Shown: one piece after another, positions 1 to 8,009 of the stretch | Layout of the letters: each line of letters opens with the position of its first letter | How positions within the stretch are numbered: position 1 is the first letter of the stretch | Origin: an uncultured Dyadobacter sp. | Lineage (GTDB): Bacteria; Bacteroidota; Bacteroidia; Cytophagales; Spirosomataceae | Length of the DNA stretch: 11,288 nt | Assembly: GCA_937880795.1 (NCBI GenBank) | Contig: CALGRQ010000222.1 | Location: forward strand, 1 to 11,288 | Direction: 5' to 3' | Translations under genes and position numbers: made by a program | Notes under the pieces: model-generated | Database searches by the model: none | What the model saw: only the letters and a program-made list of their open reading frames with translations | Told to the model about the DNA's origin: nothing

Positions 1-1
1 C

Positions 2-3000
2 TATTTCGCCCTGTTTCTGGTTCTAAATCTGGGTTATTTTTTACATCAACCTAAGGAAAAAGAAACTCAGGTTGTGTCCGAGCAGCCAAATCTTCGCATT
101 GTAGAAGATAAAAATGCAGAAACCATCAGTGTGTATAGGGAAGATGGAAAGACTCCCATACTTGTTCAAAACGCCAAAGCTAATTTCCGGCCATATCTCC
201 ACCCGATACAGGCACCCGATGGGAAAGGAGTACTTACTGAGTACAGTCCTGGCCATCACAAACATCAAACAGGGATTTACTGGGGATATACGCGTGTAAA
301 TGGACGGGATTATTTTCACCATCCGGAAGGAGATTATTGGAAAAGGGTATCGGCTACTGTGATAGAAAACAAAGGTTCACAAGTGAAGTGGCAAACGGTA
401 TACGATTTGTTGGATTCTACGGGTAAAGCGGTTCTCACTGAAACGCAAAACTGGGTGATGCGCGAGAAAGACGGAAAATATCTGCTGGATTTGGAATGGA
501 ATGGTGAGGCGCAAACGGATGTGACCATCGGTAAATATGATTACGGCGGTTTGTTTGTGCGCATGCCGTGGAAACCGGGAATTAAAGGAGAAGTCATTAA
601 TACGGCACGGCAACGTAATGAAAAGGCGGAAGGTCAGGCTGCTATGTGGGTTGACATTGCGATGCAGGTTGAAGGGCGGGACGATCTGGCGCATATCGCA
701 ATTTTTGATCACCCAGAAAACAAGGGATACCCTAATAACTGGCGTGTAGATGGCCAGTTAGGTGCTGGTCCTGCTCGTGCCCGCAAGGCCGACTGGCATA
801 TCAAGAAAGGAGAAACGGAGGTGATTAAGCATGAACTGGTAATTTATACGGGAACGCTTAATGATGTGCAGCTGAATAAAACATTTGGAGAATTTATTGG
901 GAACAACGGTACTTATAATACCGCTGCACTTTGGGCTATTGCACAAAAGGAGGGTAGGGAAGCGAAGTTTTTAAGTGCACAGGAGGCTGTTGCCGCCATG
1001 ACAATTAAGGATGGGTATATTGTGAATACCTATGCCTCGGAACCGATGATGACGCAGCCCATGGCGTTTTGCTGGGACGATCGTGGACGGATGTGGATTG
1101 CCGAGAACAGGGATTATGAATCGAGAGGGAAAGGATTTTCGAATGCAGGAGATAGTCGGATTTTGATTCTGGAAGACACGGATCATGATGGTGTCGCAGA
1201 CAGCCGAAAAGTATTTATGGAGGGGATTGCCTTCCCATCGGCCATTGCTGTTGGCTTTGACGGGGTTTTTATTGGAGCTCCGCCAAATTTACTCTTTGTA
1301 CCCGATAAAAATCATGATGACAAAGCCGATATGGATGATATAGAAGTTCGGCTAACGGGTTGGGGTATTCGTGATCGTCACGAAACTTTAAATAGTTTTC
1401 ATTGGGGGCCCGACGGCTGGTTATATGGATTACAGGGTTTTGCTACACCTTCTAAGGTTCGGAAACCGCAGGGTAAAGGTAAGTTATATGGACATAAAGA
1501 CCCTTTCCCGGAGGATATTCTGAAAGGAGAAGGCACCGATATCAACGGAGGTGTGTGGCGTTATCATCCTACAAAAGATAAATTTGAAGTGGTGGCGCAT
1601 GGATTCAGTAATCCTTGGGGAGTTGATTATGACGCAAAGGGGCAGCTATTCATTACAGCCTGTGTGATTCCGCATTTGTGGCATGTGGTGCCGGGTGGAA
1701 TTTATCACCGGCAAGGAGGACAACACTTTAACCCATATGTTTATAACGATATCAAAACCATAGCCGATCACAGCCATCGTTCTGCCCATGGTGGTGCGCG
1801 AATCTATCTGTCGGATGCGTTCCCCGAATCGGAAAAAGGAAAAATTTTCATGGCTAATATTCATGAACACGGCATTTTATCGGATGTACTTCAGCCCAAG
1901 GGTTCCGGCTTTGTAGGTACACATGGGGATGAGTTTCTGATGGCCAACAATGCCCAATGGGTAGGATTTAGCATGGAAATTGGACCGGAGGGAGGGATGT
2001 ATGTGCTCGACTGGCACGATGCCGATATATGCGGTTCTGATGTTTTGAACTCAGAAACGGGACGGGTTTTCAGAATTATGCCCAAGCAGAATCTTGCTAA
2101 AAACTGGGAGGGTAGATATGCCGATTTAGGGAAGATGTCGGATGAAAAACTGGCTGATTTACAAACCAGTGCCAGTGAGTGGCATGCGCGAAGAGCAAGA
2201 ATTATTTTACAGAATAAGGCTACCAAAGGCGCAATTAATAAAAATGCGCAGAATCGTCTGTTTGATATATATAGAAATGATGCCAATGCGGATTACCGAT
2301 TACGTGCACTGTGGGCTTTGCAGGTTACCAATAGTCTAAATGAAAATTTACTCTTGGAGTCGCTTCACGACAAAGATGCCTATATACGGGCCTGGGCTAT
2401 TCAATTCCTGGCCGAAAACGAAAATGTATCAGCCCAGGGACTTGCTCAGTTAGAAAAATTAGCAAAAGTGGACCCTTCACCAGTGGTGCGTTTGTATCTG
2501 GCCTCCGCATTACAAAGAATGAAACCCGAGTCAAGATGGAAATTGGTGGAGGCGCTCGTAATGCATGCCGAAGATTTGGAGGATCATAATATCCCCAAAA
2601 TGATTTGGTATGGTTTTGAACCGCTTGTTAAACTCAATCCTACCCGGGCTTTGGAGTTGGCGACTAAAAGTAAAATTCCGATGGTAACAAACTTTATAGC
2701 CCGTCGTACATTGGATGCCGATGCTACCGAATTGCTGATAGCTGCTCTTGATAAAAATCCAGCCAATCAATTGGATATGCTGGAAGGAATGCGTGATGGA
2801 CTGGATGGAAGGTCGGATATTAAAACACCTGCCAATTGGAAACCCTTATATACTAAACTAAAAGGGGTATCCGGTAAAACGGGTCAGTTGGCAGTAGAAC
2901 TGTCGCAGCATTTTGGAGATACCGAAGCTGCCAAAACCGCGATGAGCACTTTAAAGAATGCCAAAGCGCCAACCAGTCAGCGGTTACAGGCACTGCAGTC

Positions 3001-3823
3001 TTTATCTGCCAAGCAACGTCCGGAGCTTGCCAAAGAACTACCTGCTTTATTGAATGTTTCTGCTTTGCGCTTTGGTGCTATACGAGCTATTGCAAGCTAC
3101 GACCAGGAATCGCTGGGTAAATTACTGCTTGAAAAATATCCGACATTCGATGCAAAAGAAAAGGCAGAGGCGATACAGACCTTATCATCAAGACCAAAAT
3201 ATGGTTGGTTGCTGACTCAGGCGTTGTCCAAAAAAACCATTGCTAAAAGCGAAGTTCCTACCTATATAGCCCGTCAGTTACGCCGAGTGGTAGGTAGTGG
3301 TTTTGTGGAGGTATGGGGACCCATTGATCATGTTGCTTTTGATGAAAAGGCCTATAAAAAATACAGAACCTTGCTGACAGACCAGGCAGTAGCTGCCGGT
3401 AATGCTGCGAAGGGGAAGTTGGTCTTTAACAATACCTGTGCTCCATGTCACAAAATGTATGGTGAAGGCGGTATTATAGGGCCTGATCTGACGGGGTCGA
3501 ACCGGGGGAATCTGGATTATTTATTGGGTAATATTTTGGACCCGAGTGGAGAGATTCAGGACGATTACAAAATGGTGGTAATCACCACCCGAGATGGTCG
3601 TACTTATGTGGGGAATATTGCCAAAGAGACCGAAAGGCAACTTACGCTTCGCATTGTTGGGCAGGATGCGGTATCCATCAACAAATCGGATATACAAACC
3701 CGGGAAACAACACCTACATCCATGATGCCTTCCGGACTATTGGATGCTCTATCCGATCAGGAAATTACAGATTTGATGTCGTTTATGCGGACTACAAAGC
3801 CGCTGGAAACGAAAAAATACTAA
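2..3823 (+). CDS. DUF6807/PmoA-like + PVC-type dehydrogenase + HEAT + cytochrome c fusion, 5' partial
   Basis: The reading frame is open from the first bases of the window, so the true start lies upstream. A GTG at 74 is possible but would cut off a hydrophobic leader (visible residues 1-16, starting YFALFLVLNLG) that looks like a signal peptide or membrane anchor, so I treat the gene as partial. Using visible residue numbers: about 30-297 resembles the PmoA/DUF6807 family (FRPYLHP, HHKHQTGIYWG). About 336-695 resembles the PVC-type membrane-bound dehydrogenase beta-propeller (MWIAENRDYE, NSFHWGPDGWLYG, SAHGGARIY, YVLDWHDAD), with two Asp-rich, calcium-loop-like strings, DTDHDGVAD (392-400) and DKNHDDKAD (435-443). 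About 700-1110 is helical with HEAT-like units near 760-840. About 1125-1270 is a Pirellula/Verrucomicrobium-type heme-binding domain with CAPCH at 1146-1150, then GPDLTG and SMMPSG, the latter a candidate source of the axial Met. Likely role: periplasmic oxidation of a sugar-like substrate, with electrons leaving through the heme. Substrate unknown. Domain calls are firm; function is inferred. Confidence 0.9.
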   Translation, partial: YFALFLVLNLGYFLHQPKEKETQVVSEQPNLRIVEDKNAETISVYREDGKTPILVQNAKANFRPYLHPIQAPDGKGVLTEYSPGHHKHQTGIYWGYTRVNGRDYFHHPEGDYWKRVSATVIENKGSQVKWQTVYDLLDSTGKAVLTETQNWVMREKDGKYLLDLEWNGEAQTDVTIGKYDYGGLFVRMPWKPGIKGEVINTARQRNEKAEGQAAMWVDIAMQVEGRDDLAHIAIFDHPENKGYPNNWRVDGQLGAGPARARKADWHIKKGETEVIKHELVIYTGTLNDVQLNKTFGEFIGNNGTYNTAALWAIAQKEGREAKFLSAQEAVAAMTIKDGYIVNTYASEPMMTQPMAFCWDDRGRMWIAENRDYESRGKGFSNAGDSRILILEDTDHDGVADSRKVFMEGIAFPSAIAVGFDGVFIGAPPNLLFVPDKNHDDKADMDDIEVRLTGWGIRDRHETLNSFHWGPDGWLYGLQGFATPSKVRKPQGKGKLYGHKDPFPEDILKGEGTDINGGVWRYHPTKDKFEVVAHGFSNPWGVDYDAKGQLFITACVIPHLWHVVPGGIYHRQGGQHFNPYVYNDIKTIADHSHRSAHGGARIYLSDAFPESEKGKIFMANIHEHGILSDVLQPKGSGFVGTHGDEFLMANNAQWVGFSMEIGPEGGMYVLDWHDADICGSDVLNSETGRVFRIMPKQNLAKNWEGRYADLGKMSDEKLADLQTSASEWHARRARIILQNKATKGAINKNAQNRLFDIYRNDANADYRLRALWALQVTNSLNENLLLESLHDKDAYIRAWAIQFLAENENVSAQGLAQLEKLAKVDPSPVVRLYLASALQRMKPESRWKLVEALVMHAEDLEDHNIPKMIWYGFEPLVKLNPTRALELATKSKIPMVTNFIARRTLDADATELLIAALDKNPANQLDMLEGMRDGLDGRSDIKTPANWKPLYTKLKGVSGKTGQLAVELSQHFGDTEAAKTAMSTLKNAKAPTSQRLQALQSLSAKQRPELAKELPALLNVSALRFGAIRAIASYDQESLGKLLLEKYPTFDAKEKAEAIQTLSSRPKYGWLLTQALSKKTIAKSEVPTYIARQLRRVVGSGFVEVWGPIDHVAFDEKAYKKYRTLLTDQAVAAGNAAKGKLVFNNTCAPCHKMYGEGGIIGPDLTGSNRGNLDYLLGNILDPSGEIQDDYKMVVITTRDGRTYVGNIAKETERQLTLRIVGQDAVSINKSDIQTRETTPTSMMPSGLLDALSDQEITDLMSFMRTTKPLETKKY

Positions 3824-3826
3824 CGC

Positions 3827-3861
3827 AAAAAGGCTCTGGAATAAATTTCAGGGCCTTTTTT
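3827..3861. terminator. Bidirectional intrinsic terminator between convergent genes
   Basis: Arms at 3827-3838 and 3849-3860 pair over 12 positions with a single U-G wobble (as plus-strand RNA) around a 10-base loop. The plus strand ends in a run of six T, and the run of A on the left gives a U-tract to minus-strand transcripts. It starts three bases after the stop of the dehydrogenase-cytochrome gene and can also end the convergent lipoprotein gene. Confidence 0.85.
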
Positions 3862-3877
3862 GCAATGCAGCACGTAT

Positions 3878-3910
3878 GTCATTCTGACCCAAAAGCAGGA
3901 TCAGGAATCC
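3878..3910. repeat. Possible degenerate dispersed intergenic repeat
   Basis: The stretch begins GTCATTCTGA and ends GGATCAGGAATCC. It resembles, from memory, short intergenic repeats of the form GTCATTCTGA...GAATC(T/C) that recur in many Bacteroidota genomes. Only one copy is in the window, so the repeat nature cannot be shown here. It lies between the terminator and the stop codon of the lipoprotein gene, so it is not coding. Confidence 0.2.
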
Positions 3911-3925
3911 AATGGTTTAATAAGT

Positions 3926-4312
3926 TTACCTAGACGCTGTACCATCCCAAAGTACCACGCGTTTACCGCCATCGCCCCAAATGTTTTTTTGAAATTCTTT
4001 TCTTTCTGCTTCCGTTAGACTGGATCCATCAAAAGTGGAGCCGTCACAATTGTAATTGATACATCCTATACAAGACATATAAGATTTGTAGTAGTTGATA
4101 ACCGTTTTGCCCTGAACCGTAACCGCTACAACCGTGAGCATCGTGGCCAACTTCTTTTCTTTGTCTTTTTGAATCAAATCCCGTAACCAAGGAAGGTTGT
4201 TGAGAGGATCCTTCTTCCCACATATTTCAACATCAGAAGCAGGGGAGGCATGCTTTTCTTTACAGGCAATAGATACAACCAAAACCAAGAAAATTGGGAG
4301 AAAAGCTTTCAT
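3926..4312 (-). CDS. Small cysteine-containing lipoprotein, function unknown
   Basis: A 128-residue protein beginning MKAFLPIFLVLVVSIAC. A short basic start, a hydrophobic stretch and a lipobox-like SIAC ending in Cys17 indicate a type II (lipoprotein) signal, although Ser at -3 is not the preferred residue. The mature part holds a NNLPWLRDLI motif (38-47), four more cysteines (Cys31 and a cluster C-x2-C-x4-C at 81-89) and a charged C-terminal helix-like segment. The cysteine cluster could form disulfides in the periplasm or bind a metal; nothing visible decides this. It is similar in style to short hypothetical lipoproteins of Cytophagales, but I recognise no named family. It is transcribed divergently from the TonB-receptor gene and convergently with the large dehydrogenase gene, so it is probably a single-gene unit. 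The ATG at 4312 is the only start that gives a normal signal sequence. Confidence 0.8.
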   Translation of the reverse strand: MKAFLPIFLVLVVSIACKEKHASPASDVEICGKKDPLNNLPWLRDLIQKDKEKKLATMLTVVAVTVQGKTVINYYKSYMSCIGCINYNCDGSTFDGSSLTEAERKEFQKNIWGDGGKRVVLWDGTASR

Positions 4313-4539
4313 GTGATGATTTGTTTTTAGGTATATAGGTCAGACACCGTCACAGACTCGATCGTTGTAAGGCATGAGATAAAATTTTGTAATCGACCTG
4401 AAAGCATAGAATGATTTACAACCGCTTCACATCGTAAAACACTTACTCCATCCTTTTTTATTTTCCCTTCATCATAATTAATGATCATAAGAAAGGTAAT
4501 TCATGCATTTTTGAAATGTTAATTCGAAAACCCATTTTT
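4313..4539. promoter_or_regulatory. Divergent intergenic region holding promoters for both neighbours
   Basis: This 227-base AT-rich gap separates the start of the lipoprotein gene (minus) from that of the outer-membrane receptor gene (plus), so it should hold both promoters. I looked for the Bacteroidota sigma-70 pattern (TTG about 20 bases before TAnnTTTG) and found no clean match on either strand. The closest string is TAAAATTTTG near 4391, with wrong internal spacing. The role is assigned from gene orientation only. Confidence 0.4.
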
Positions 4540-7092
4540 ATGAAGAAACTAATACTTCTGATTATTATCGCCACCGCGATCTCATTTTCATCGGCAAATG
4601 CTCAATTTCCTGTAACAGGGGCGGCAAAACCCAAAGCTTTACCTGGTACGGCCGGGGATCAAACGCCTAAGGGAAGTTCCAAAATAAGTGGAACAGTGAT
4701 CGATTCTACTTCATCATCACCAGTCGAGTTTGCTAGTGTTGCGCTGTATAACGTAAAAACAGGCCAGGCTGTGGATGGTACTGTGGCGGATGAAAAGGGT
4801 AAATTCTCACTGACTAAAATTGTGGAGGGAGAATATAGACTCTTGTTTTCCTTCATAGGCTATGGAAATAAAACACTGGATCATATCACACTGGCCAAAG
4901 GTCAGGAAGTTGAGCTGGGGATTATAAAGCTTTCGTCCAATACCAAAACCCTTAACGAAGTAACCGTTACGGGTCAGGCAGCGCTTATTGAGGAAAAAGT
5001 AGACCGAATGGTGTATAACGCTGAAAAGGATATAGCCGCGAAGGGTGGTGATGCAACAGATATTTTGCGTAAAGTGCCTTTGCTTACGGTGGATTTGGAT
5101 GGAAACGTCTCTTTGCGAGGAAGCCAGAATATCCGCGTGTTGATCAACAATAAACCTAGTACAATTATAGCGAGCAGCGTGGCTGATGCATTGAAACAAA
5201 TTCCGGCAGATCAGATTAAAACGGTAGAGGTTATCACCAGTCCATCGGCTAAATATGATGCAGAAGGATCCGGAGGGATTATCAATATCATTACCAAAAA
5301 GAATAGTTTGCAGGGACTGAATTTGAATGTTGATGCCGGAGTTGGAAACCGAGGGTCGATGTTGTCCCTCAACGGAGGTTACCGGAAAGGAAAGGCAGGA
5401 TTTACGATTGGAGGTTTTGGGCGTGGGATATACAATACCATCACCAAAACGAATCTGGATCAAAGTAGTATAGTGAATGGTGAAAGAACACTTACGAGGC
5501 AGTCTGGAGACGGTACCAGTAAAGGACTTTTTGGACAGTATAATATAGGATTTGATTATGATCTGGCTAAAAATCAGAGTATTACTGCCGGTGTGCGTTA
5601 TGGGGTACGTAATATGATTAACGGGCAAGATCTCATGACCAGGCTGTACAAAGATGATGTGAATACATCTACATCCAGCCGATTTGTGGATGCTAAAAAT
5701 CTTTCAGGAACTGTAGATGCCAACCTCGACTACCTGAGAACTTTTAAACCTCAGCAGGAGTGGAGCATTTCTACTTTATATAGCCGCAACGACCTGACCA
5801 ATAATTTTGATGCGAACATCATGAGCGGAGGTGGGGAACTTACAAGCCGTCAGAAAAACATTAATAAAAACATCAACCAGGAATTTACATTTCAAACCGA
5901 TTATCAAACGCCCATTAAGAAAAACCAGCTTTGGGAAGTGGGAGGTAAAGGAATTTTTAGAGAGGTTAATAGCGACTATAAGTTCTTGTTAGCAGGAAAA
6001 ACCGGGGATTATTTACCCGAAAATAATCAACCAGCGGGGGCTCTGACATACCATCAAAATATAGCAGCCGGGTATACCTCCTATACCTATACGACAAAAA
6101 AACGATACACCTTAAAAGGGGGACTTCGTTACGAGCATACATTTATTGATGCCAGCACCCGGGAAGGTGTAGTAGGCGTGGGGAATTACGGTGTACTGGT
6201 TCCGAGTGTGAACGCTTCTAAAACATTTAAGGGAACAACACTGAAACTGGGTTACAACAGACGTATACAACGACCAGGTTTAGCACAACTCAACCCGAAC
6301 TTCAACTCGGCTAACCCGAATAACATCACGATTGGTAATCCGGAATTGCGGCCGGAGCTGACCAACAATATTGAGTTGGGTGTAAGCAAGAACATCAAGA
6401 AAACATTTATCAACGCGACTTTCTTTGGCCGGTTTACGAACAATGCCATATCGCAGGTTAGACAGCCCTCTGATACACTTGCCGGAGCCATCGTAACAAC
6501 TTTCGAAAATATTGGAAAGCAGCACGCCTATGGCGCCAATATCTTTGCCAACGTAGCGGCAACATCCAAAATTAGTGTTGGTATTTTCAGTAATATATTT
6601 TATTCGCACCTCACAGGACAAGAATTGGGAGCGGATAAACAAACCGTGGAAATTACAAACTCGGGATTCAATATCAGTGGCGGGATGTTTGGACAGGCAA
6701 CATTTAAAAACGGATGGGGTGCTCAGGCATTTGGTTTTATGCAGGGAAATCAGGTGCAATTGCAAGGTTTGCAAGGTGGATTTGGTTTTTATACCGTCGG
6801 TGTTAAAAAAGAATTCAAGAATAAGAAGGGTAGTGTAGGTATAGCCGCAGAAAACTTCCTGAGCAAACGTTTTAACATACATACCGAGCTTAAATCCTTA
6901 CAATTCAATCAGGTTAACGACGTATACCTCTATAACCGCGGCGTTCGTATGACCTTTACCTACAAAATTGGTAAAATGACAATGGATGCCCCGAAAAGAA
7001 AGGCAAAAGGTGTTAATAATGATGATGTGAAAAGTGAAGGTGGGCAGCAGTCTGGTCCTGCTACGGGCGGTGGCGGTGGACAGCCTCGCTAA
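4540..7092 (+). CDS. TonB-dependent-receptor-like outer membrane beta-barrel protein (OMP_b-brl_3 type)
   Basis: A protein of 850 residues. I chose the ATG at 4540 over the upstream in-frame ATG at 4516 because it gives a clean signal peptide (MKKLILLIIIATAISFSSANA, cut near residue 20-21). Order: carboxypeptidase-regulatory-like Ig fold at about 48-135 (KISGTVIDS, FASVALYN, GKFSL, FSFIGY), plug domain at about 150-255 (EKVDRMVYN, DILRKVPLLTVD, GNVSLRGSQNI, ITSPSAKYDAEG, GGIINIITKK), then a beta-barrel to about residue 815 with motifs such as LKLGYNRRIQRPG and NPELRPELTNNIELG. A basic, Gly-rich tail (GGGGGQPR) follows the last barrel strand. This matches the OMP_b-brl_3 receptor family rather than a classical SusC: there is no SusD partner and the length is shorter than the roughly 1000 residues usual for SusC. 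Likely role: TonB-powered uptake or surface sensing of an unknown ligand. The next gene follows after 64 bases on the same strand and is probably co-transcribed. Confidence 0.93.
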   Translation: MKKLILLIIIATAISFSSANAQFPVTGAAKPKALPGTAGDQTPKGSSKISGTVIDSTSSSPVEFASVALYNVKTGQAVDGTVADEKGKFSLTKIVEGEYRLLFSFIGYGNKTLDHITLAKGQEVELGIIKLSSNTKTLNEVTVTGQAALIEEKVDRMVYNAEKDIAAKGGDATDILRKVPLLTVDLDGNVSLRGSQNIRVLINNKPSTIIASSVADALKQIPADQIKTVEVITSPSAKYDAEGSGGIINIITKKNSLQGLNLNVDAGVGNRGSMLSLNGGYRKGKAGFTIGGFGRGIYNTITKTNLDQSSIVNGERTLTRQSGDGTSKGLFGQYNIGFDYDLAKNQSITAGVRYGVRNMINGQDLMTRLYKDDVNTSTSSRFVDAKNLSGTVDANLDYLRTFKPQQEWSISTLYSRNDLTNNFDANIMSGGGELTSRQKNINKNINQEFTFQTDYQTPIKKNQLWEVGGKGIFREVNSDYKFLLAGKTGDYLPENNQPAGALTYHQNIAAGYTSYTYTTKKRYTLKGGLRYEHTFIDASTREGVVGVGNYGVLVPSVNASKTFKGTTLKLGYNRRIQRPGLAQLNPNFNSANPNNITIGNPELRPELTNNIELGVSKNIKKTFINATFFGRFTNNAISQVRQPSDTLAGAIVTTFENIGKQHAYGANIFANVAATSKISVGIFSNIFYSHLTGQELGADKQTVEITNSGFNISGGMFGQATFKNGWGAQAFGFMQGNQVQLQGLQGGFGFYTVGVKKEFKNKKGSVGIAAENFLSKRFNIHTELKSLQFNQVNDVYLYNRGVRMTFTYKIGKMTMDAPKRKAKGVNNDDVKSEGGQQSGPATGGGGGQPR

Positions 7093-7156
7093 GCGGTATA
7101 ATATTTTAATGAACCAAGAAAACGAGTAACTATACGAACTATTAATATTTCGCAAT

Positions 7157-7870
7157 ATGAAAACCAACAAACTATTTGTGGCTGTTGCCGCTACATTGAT
7201 TTCTTTCAGCTCATTTGGCCAGACCGTCGATGAACTTGTGGATAAACACATTGCCGCATTGGGTGGTATGGATAAGATTAAAGCGGTTAAAACGATAGTA
7301 ACCGACCGTTCTCTGTCTGTGGGCGGGATGGAAATCCCAACAAAAACGCTACTTGTGGTGGGGAAGTCGGTACGCAGTGAGTCTACTGTAATGGGGAATT
7401 CCATGATTCAGGTGCTGGACGGTACTACCGGATGGATGATTCGCCCAACAGCGATGGGAGGCAGCGGGGAAGTGGAAGATATGCCGGCAGAAATGCTGAA
7501 ACAATCGGAAAGCCAGTTGGACCCATTTGGTGGGTTGGTCAATTATAAGGAAAAGGGGAATACGGTTGAGCTAGTCGGCAAGGAGAAAGTGGATAAGAAA
7601 GATGCCTATCATTTGAAGTTAACGACCAAGTCGGGACAGGTTGTTGATGAATGGTTGGATGCCGAAAGCTTCTTGATCAGTAAATTCAAAGTAGATATGG
7701 CAGGTCAAGCCAGTGAAATATCGATGTCGGATTATAAAGAGGTAGACGGCGTGAAGTTCCCAAATACCATGGACATTTCCAGTCCTCAGGGGGTTATCAC
7801 TTTTATTACAAACAAAGTAGTTGTGAATAGTCCGATAGACGAAAAAGTTTTTCAAAAACCGGTGAAGTAA
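7157..7870 (+). CDS. Periplasmic LolA-fold-like (outer membrane lipoprotein-sorting-like) protein
   Basis: A 237-residue secreted protein. Residues 1-22 form a signal peptide (MKTNKLFVAVAATLISFSSFGQ). The mature start TVDELVDKHIAALGGMDKI is the typical opening of Bacteroidota proteins annotated as outer membrane lipoprotein-sorting proteins. A repetitive beta-strand pattern follows, with DGTTGW (88-93), YHLKLTTKSG (151-160), DYKEVDGVKFP (192-202) and an ending VNSPIDEKVFQKP. The fold is probably the open half-barrel of LolA/LolB that holds a lipid or hydrophobic group. This subfamily is distant from Escherichia coli LolA, so a true lipoprotein carrier role is not shown. It sits 64 bases after the receptor gene with no terminator between them and is followed by a clear terminator, suggesting a two-gene operon in which this protein may assist the receptor or its ligand. 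Confidence 0.85.
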   Translation: MKTNKLFVAVAATLISFSSFGQTVDELVDKHIAALGGMDKIKAVKTIVTDRSLSVGGMEIPTKTLLVVGKSVRSESTVMGNSMIQVLDGTTGWMIRPTAMGGSGEVEDMPAEMLKQSESQLDPFGGLVNYKEKGNTVELVGKEKVDKKDAYHLKLTTKSGQVVDEWLDAESFLISKFKVDMAGQASEISMSDYKEVDGVKFPNTMDISSPQGVITFITNKVVVNSPIDEKVFQKPVK

Positions 7871-7892
7871 ATTCATTTGGGATTTTATATAG

Positions 7893-7923
7893 AAGGGAAT
7901 GTCTGATGGGCATTCCTTTTTTT
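7893..7923 (+). terminator. Intrinsic terminator of the receptor/LolA-like operon
   Basis: Arms at 7893-7901 and 7911-7919 pair over nine positions (AAGGGAATG with CATTCCTTT, one G-U pair) and are followed by a T-run that reaches 7923. It begins 22 bases after the stop codon of the LolA-like gene and separates that operon from the sulfatase gene. Confidence 0.85.
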
Positions 7924-7944
7924 GTTGGCGGGTTTTGTTCAGTC

Positions 7945-7975
7945 TTGTGTACGATACGAGGTTTTAATATATTGG
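7945..7975 (+). promoter_or_regulatory. Candidate Bacteroidota-type promoter for the sulfatase gene
   Basis: TTG at 7945-7947 is followed, after 20 bases, by TATATTGG at 7968-7975. That matches the Bacteroidota -33 TTG / -7 TAnnTTTG pattern with one mismatch in the second element. The position is about 35 bases upstream of the sulfatase ATG and just past the preceding terminator, which is where a promoter is needed. The match is weak and judged by eye. Confidence 0.3.
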
Positions 7976-7995
7976 AACCGATTGGATTGGAACCG
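7971..7995 (+). repeat. Short direct repeat upstream of the sulfatase gene
   Basis: ATTGGAACCG occurs at 7971-7980 and again at 7986-7995, with an extra ATTGG between them, giving a 15-base spacing. It overlaps the candidate -7 element and ends 14 bases before the sulfatase start. It could be a binding site for a regulator, or a chance or slippage duplication. No regulator gene is in the window. Confidence 0.45.
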
Positions 7996-8009
7996 TAAGA
8001 AAAGTAAAT

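Noticed and set aside
4807..5628. Long minus-strand open frame of 273 codons inside the receptor gene
   Set aside because: It is antisense to clearly conserved plug and barrel sequence, has no recognisable motifs, and is a shadow frame.
6280..6882. Minus-strand open frame of 200 codons inside the receptor gene
   Set aside because: Antisense to the conserved barrel region, with a low-complexity composition unlike a real protein.
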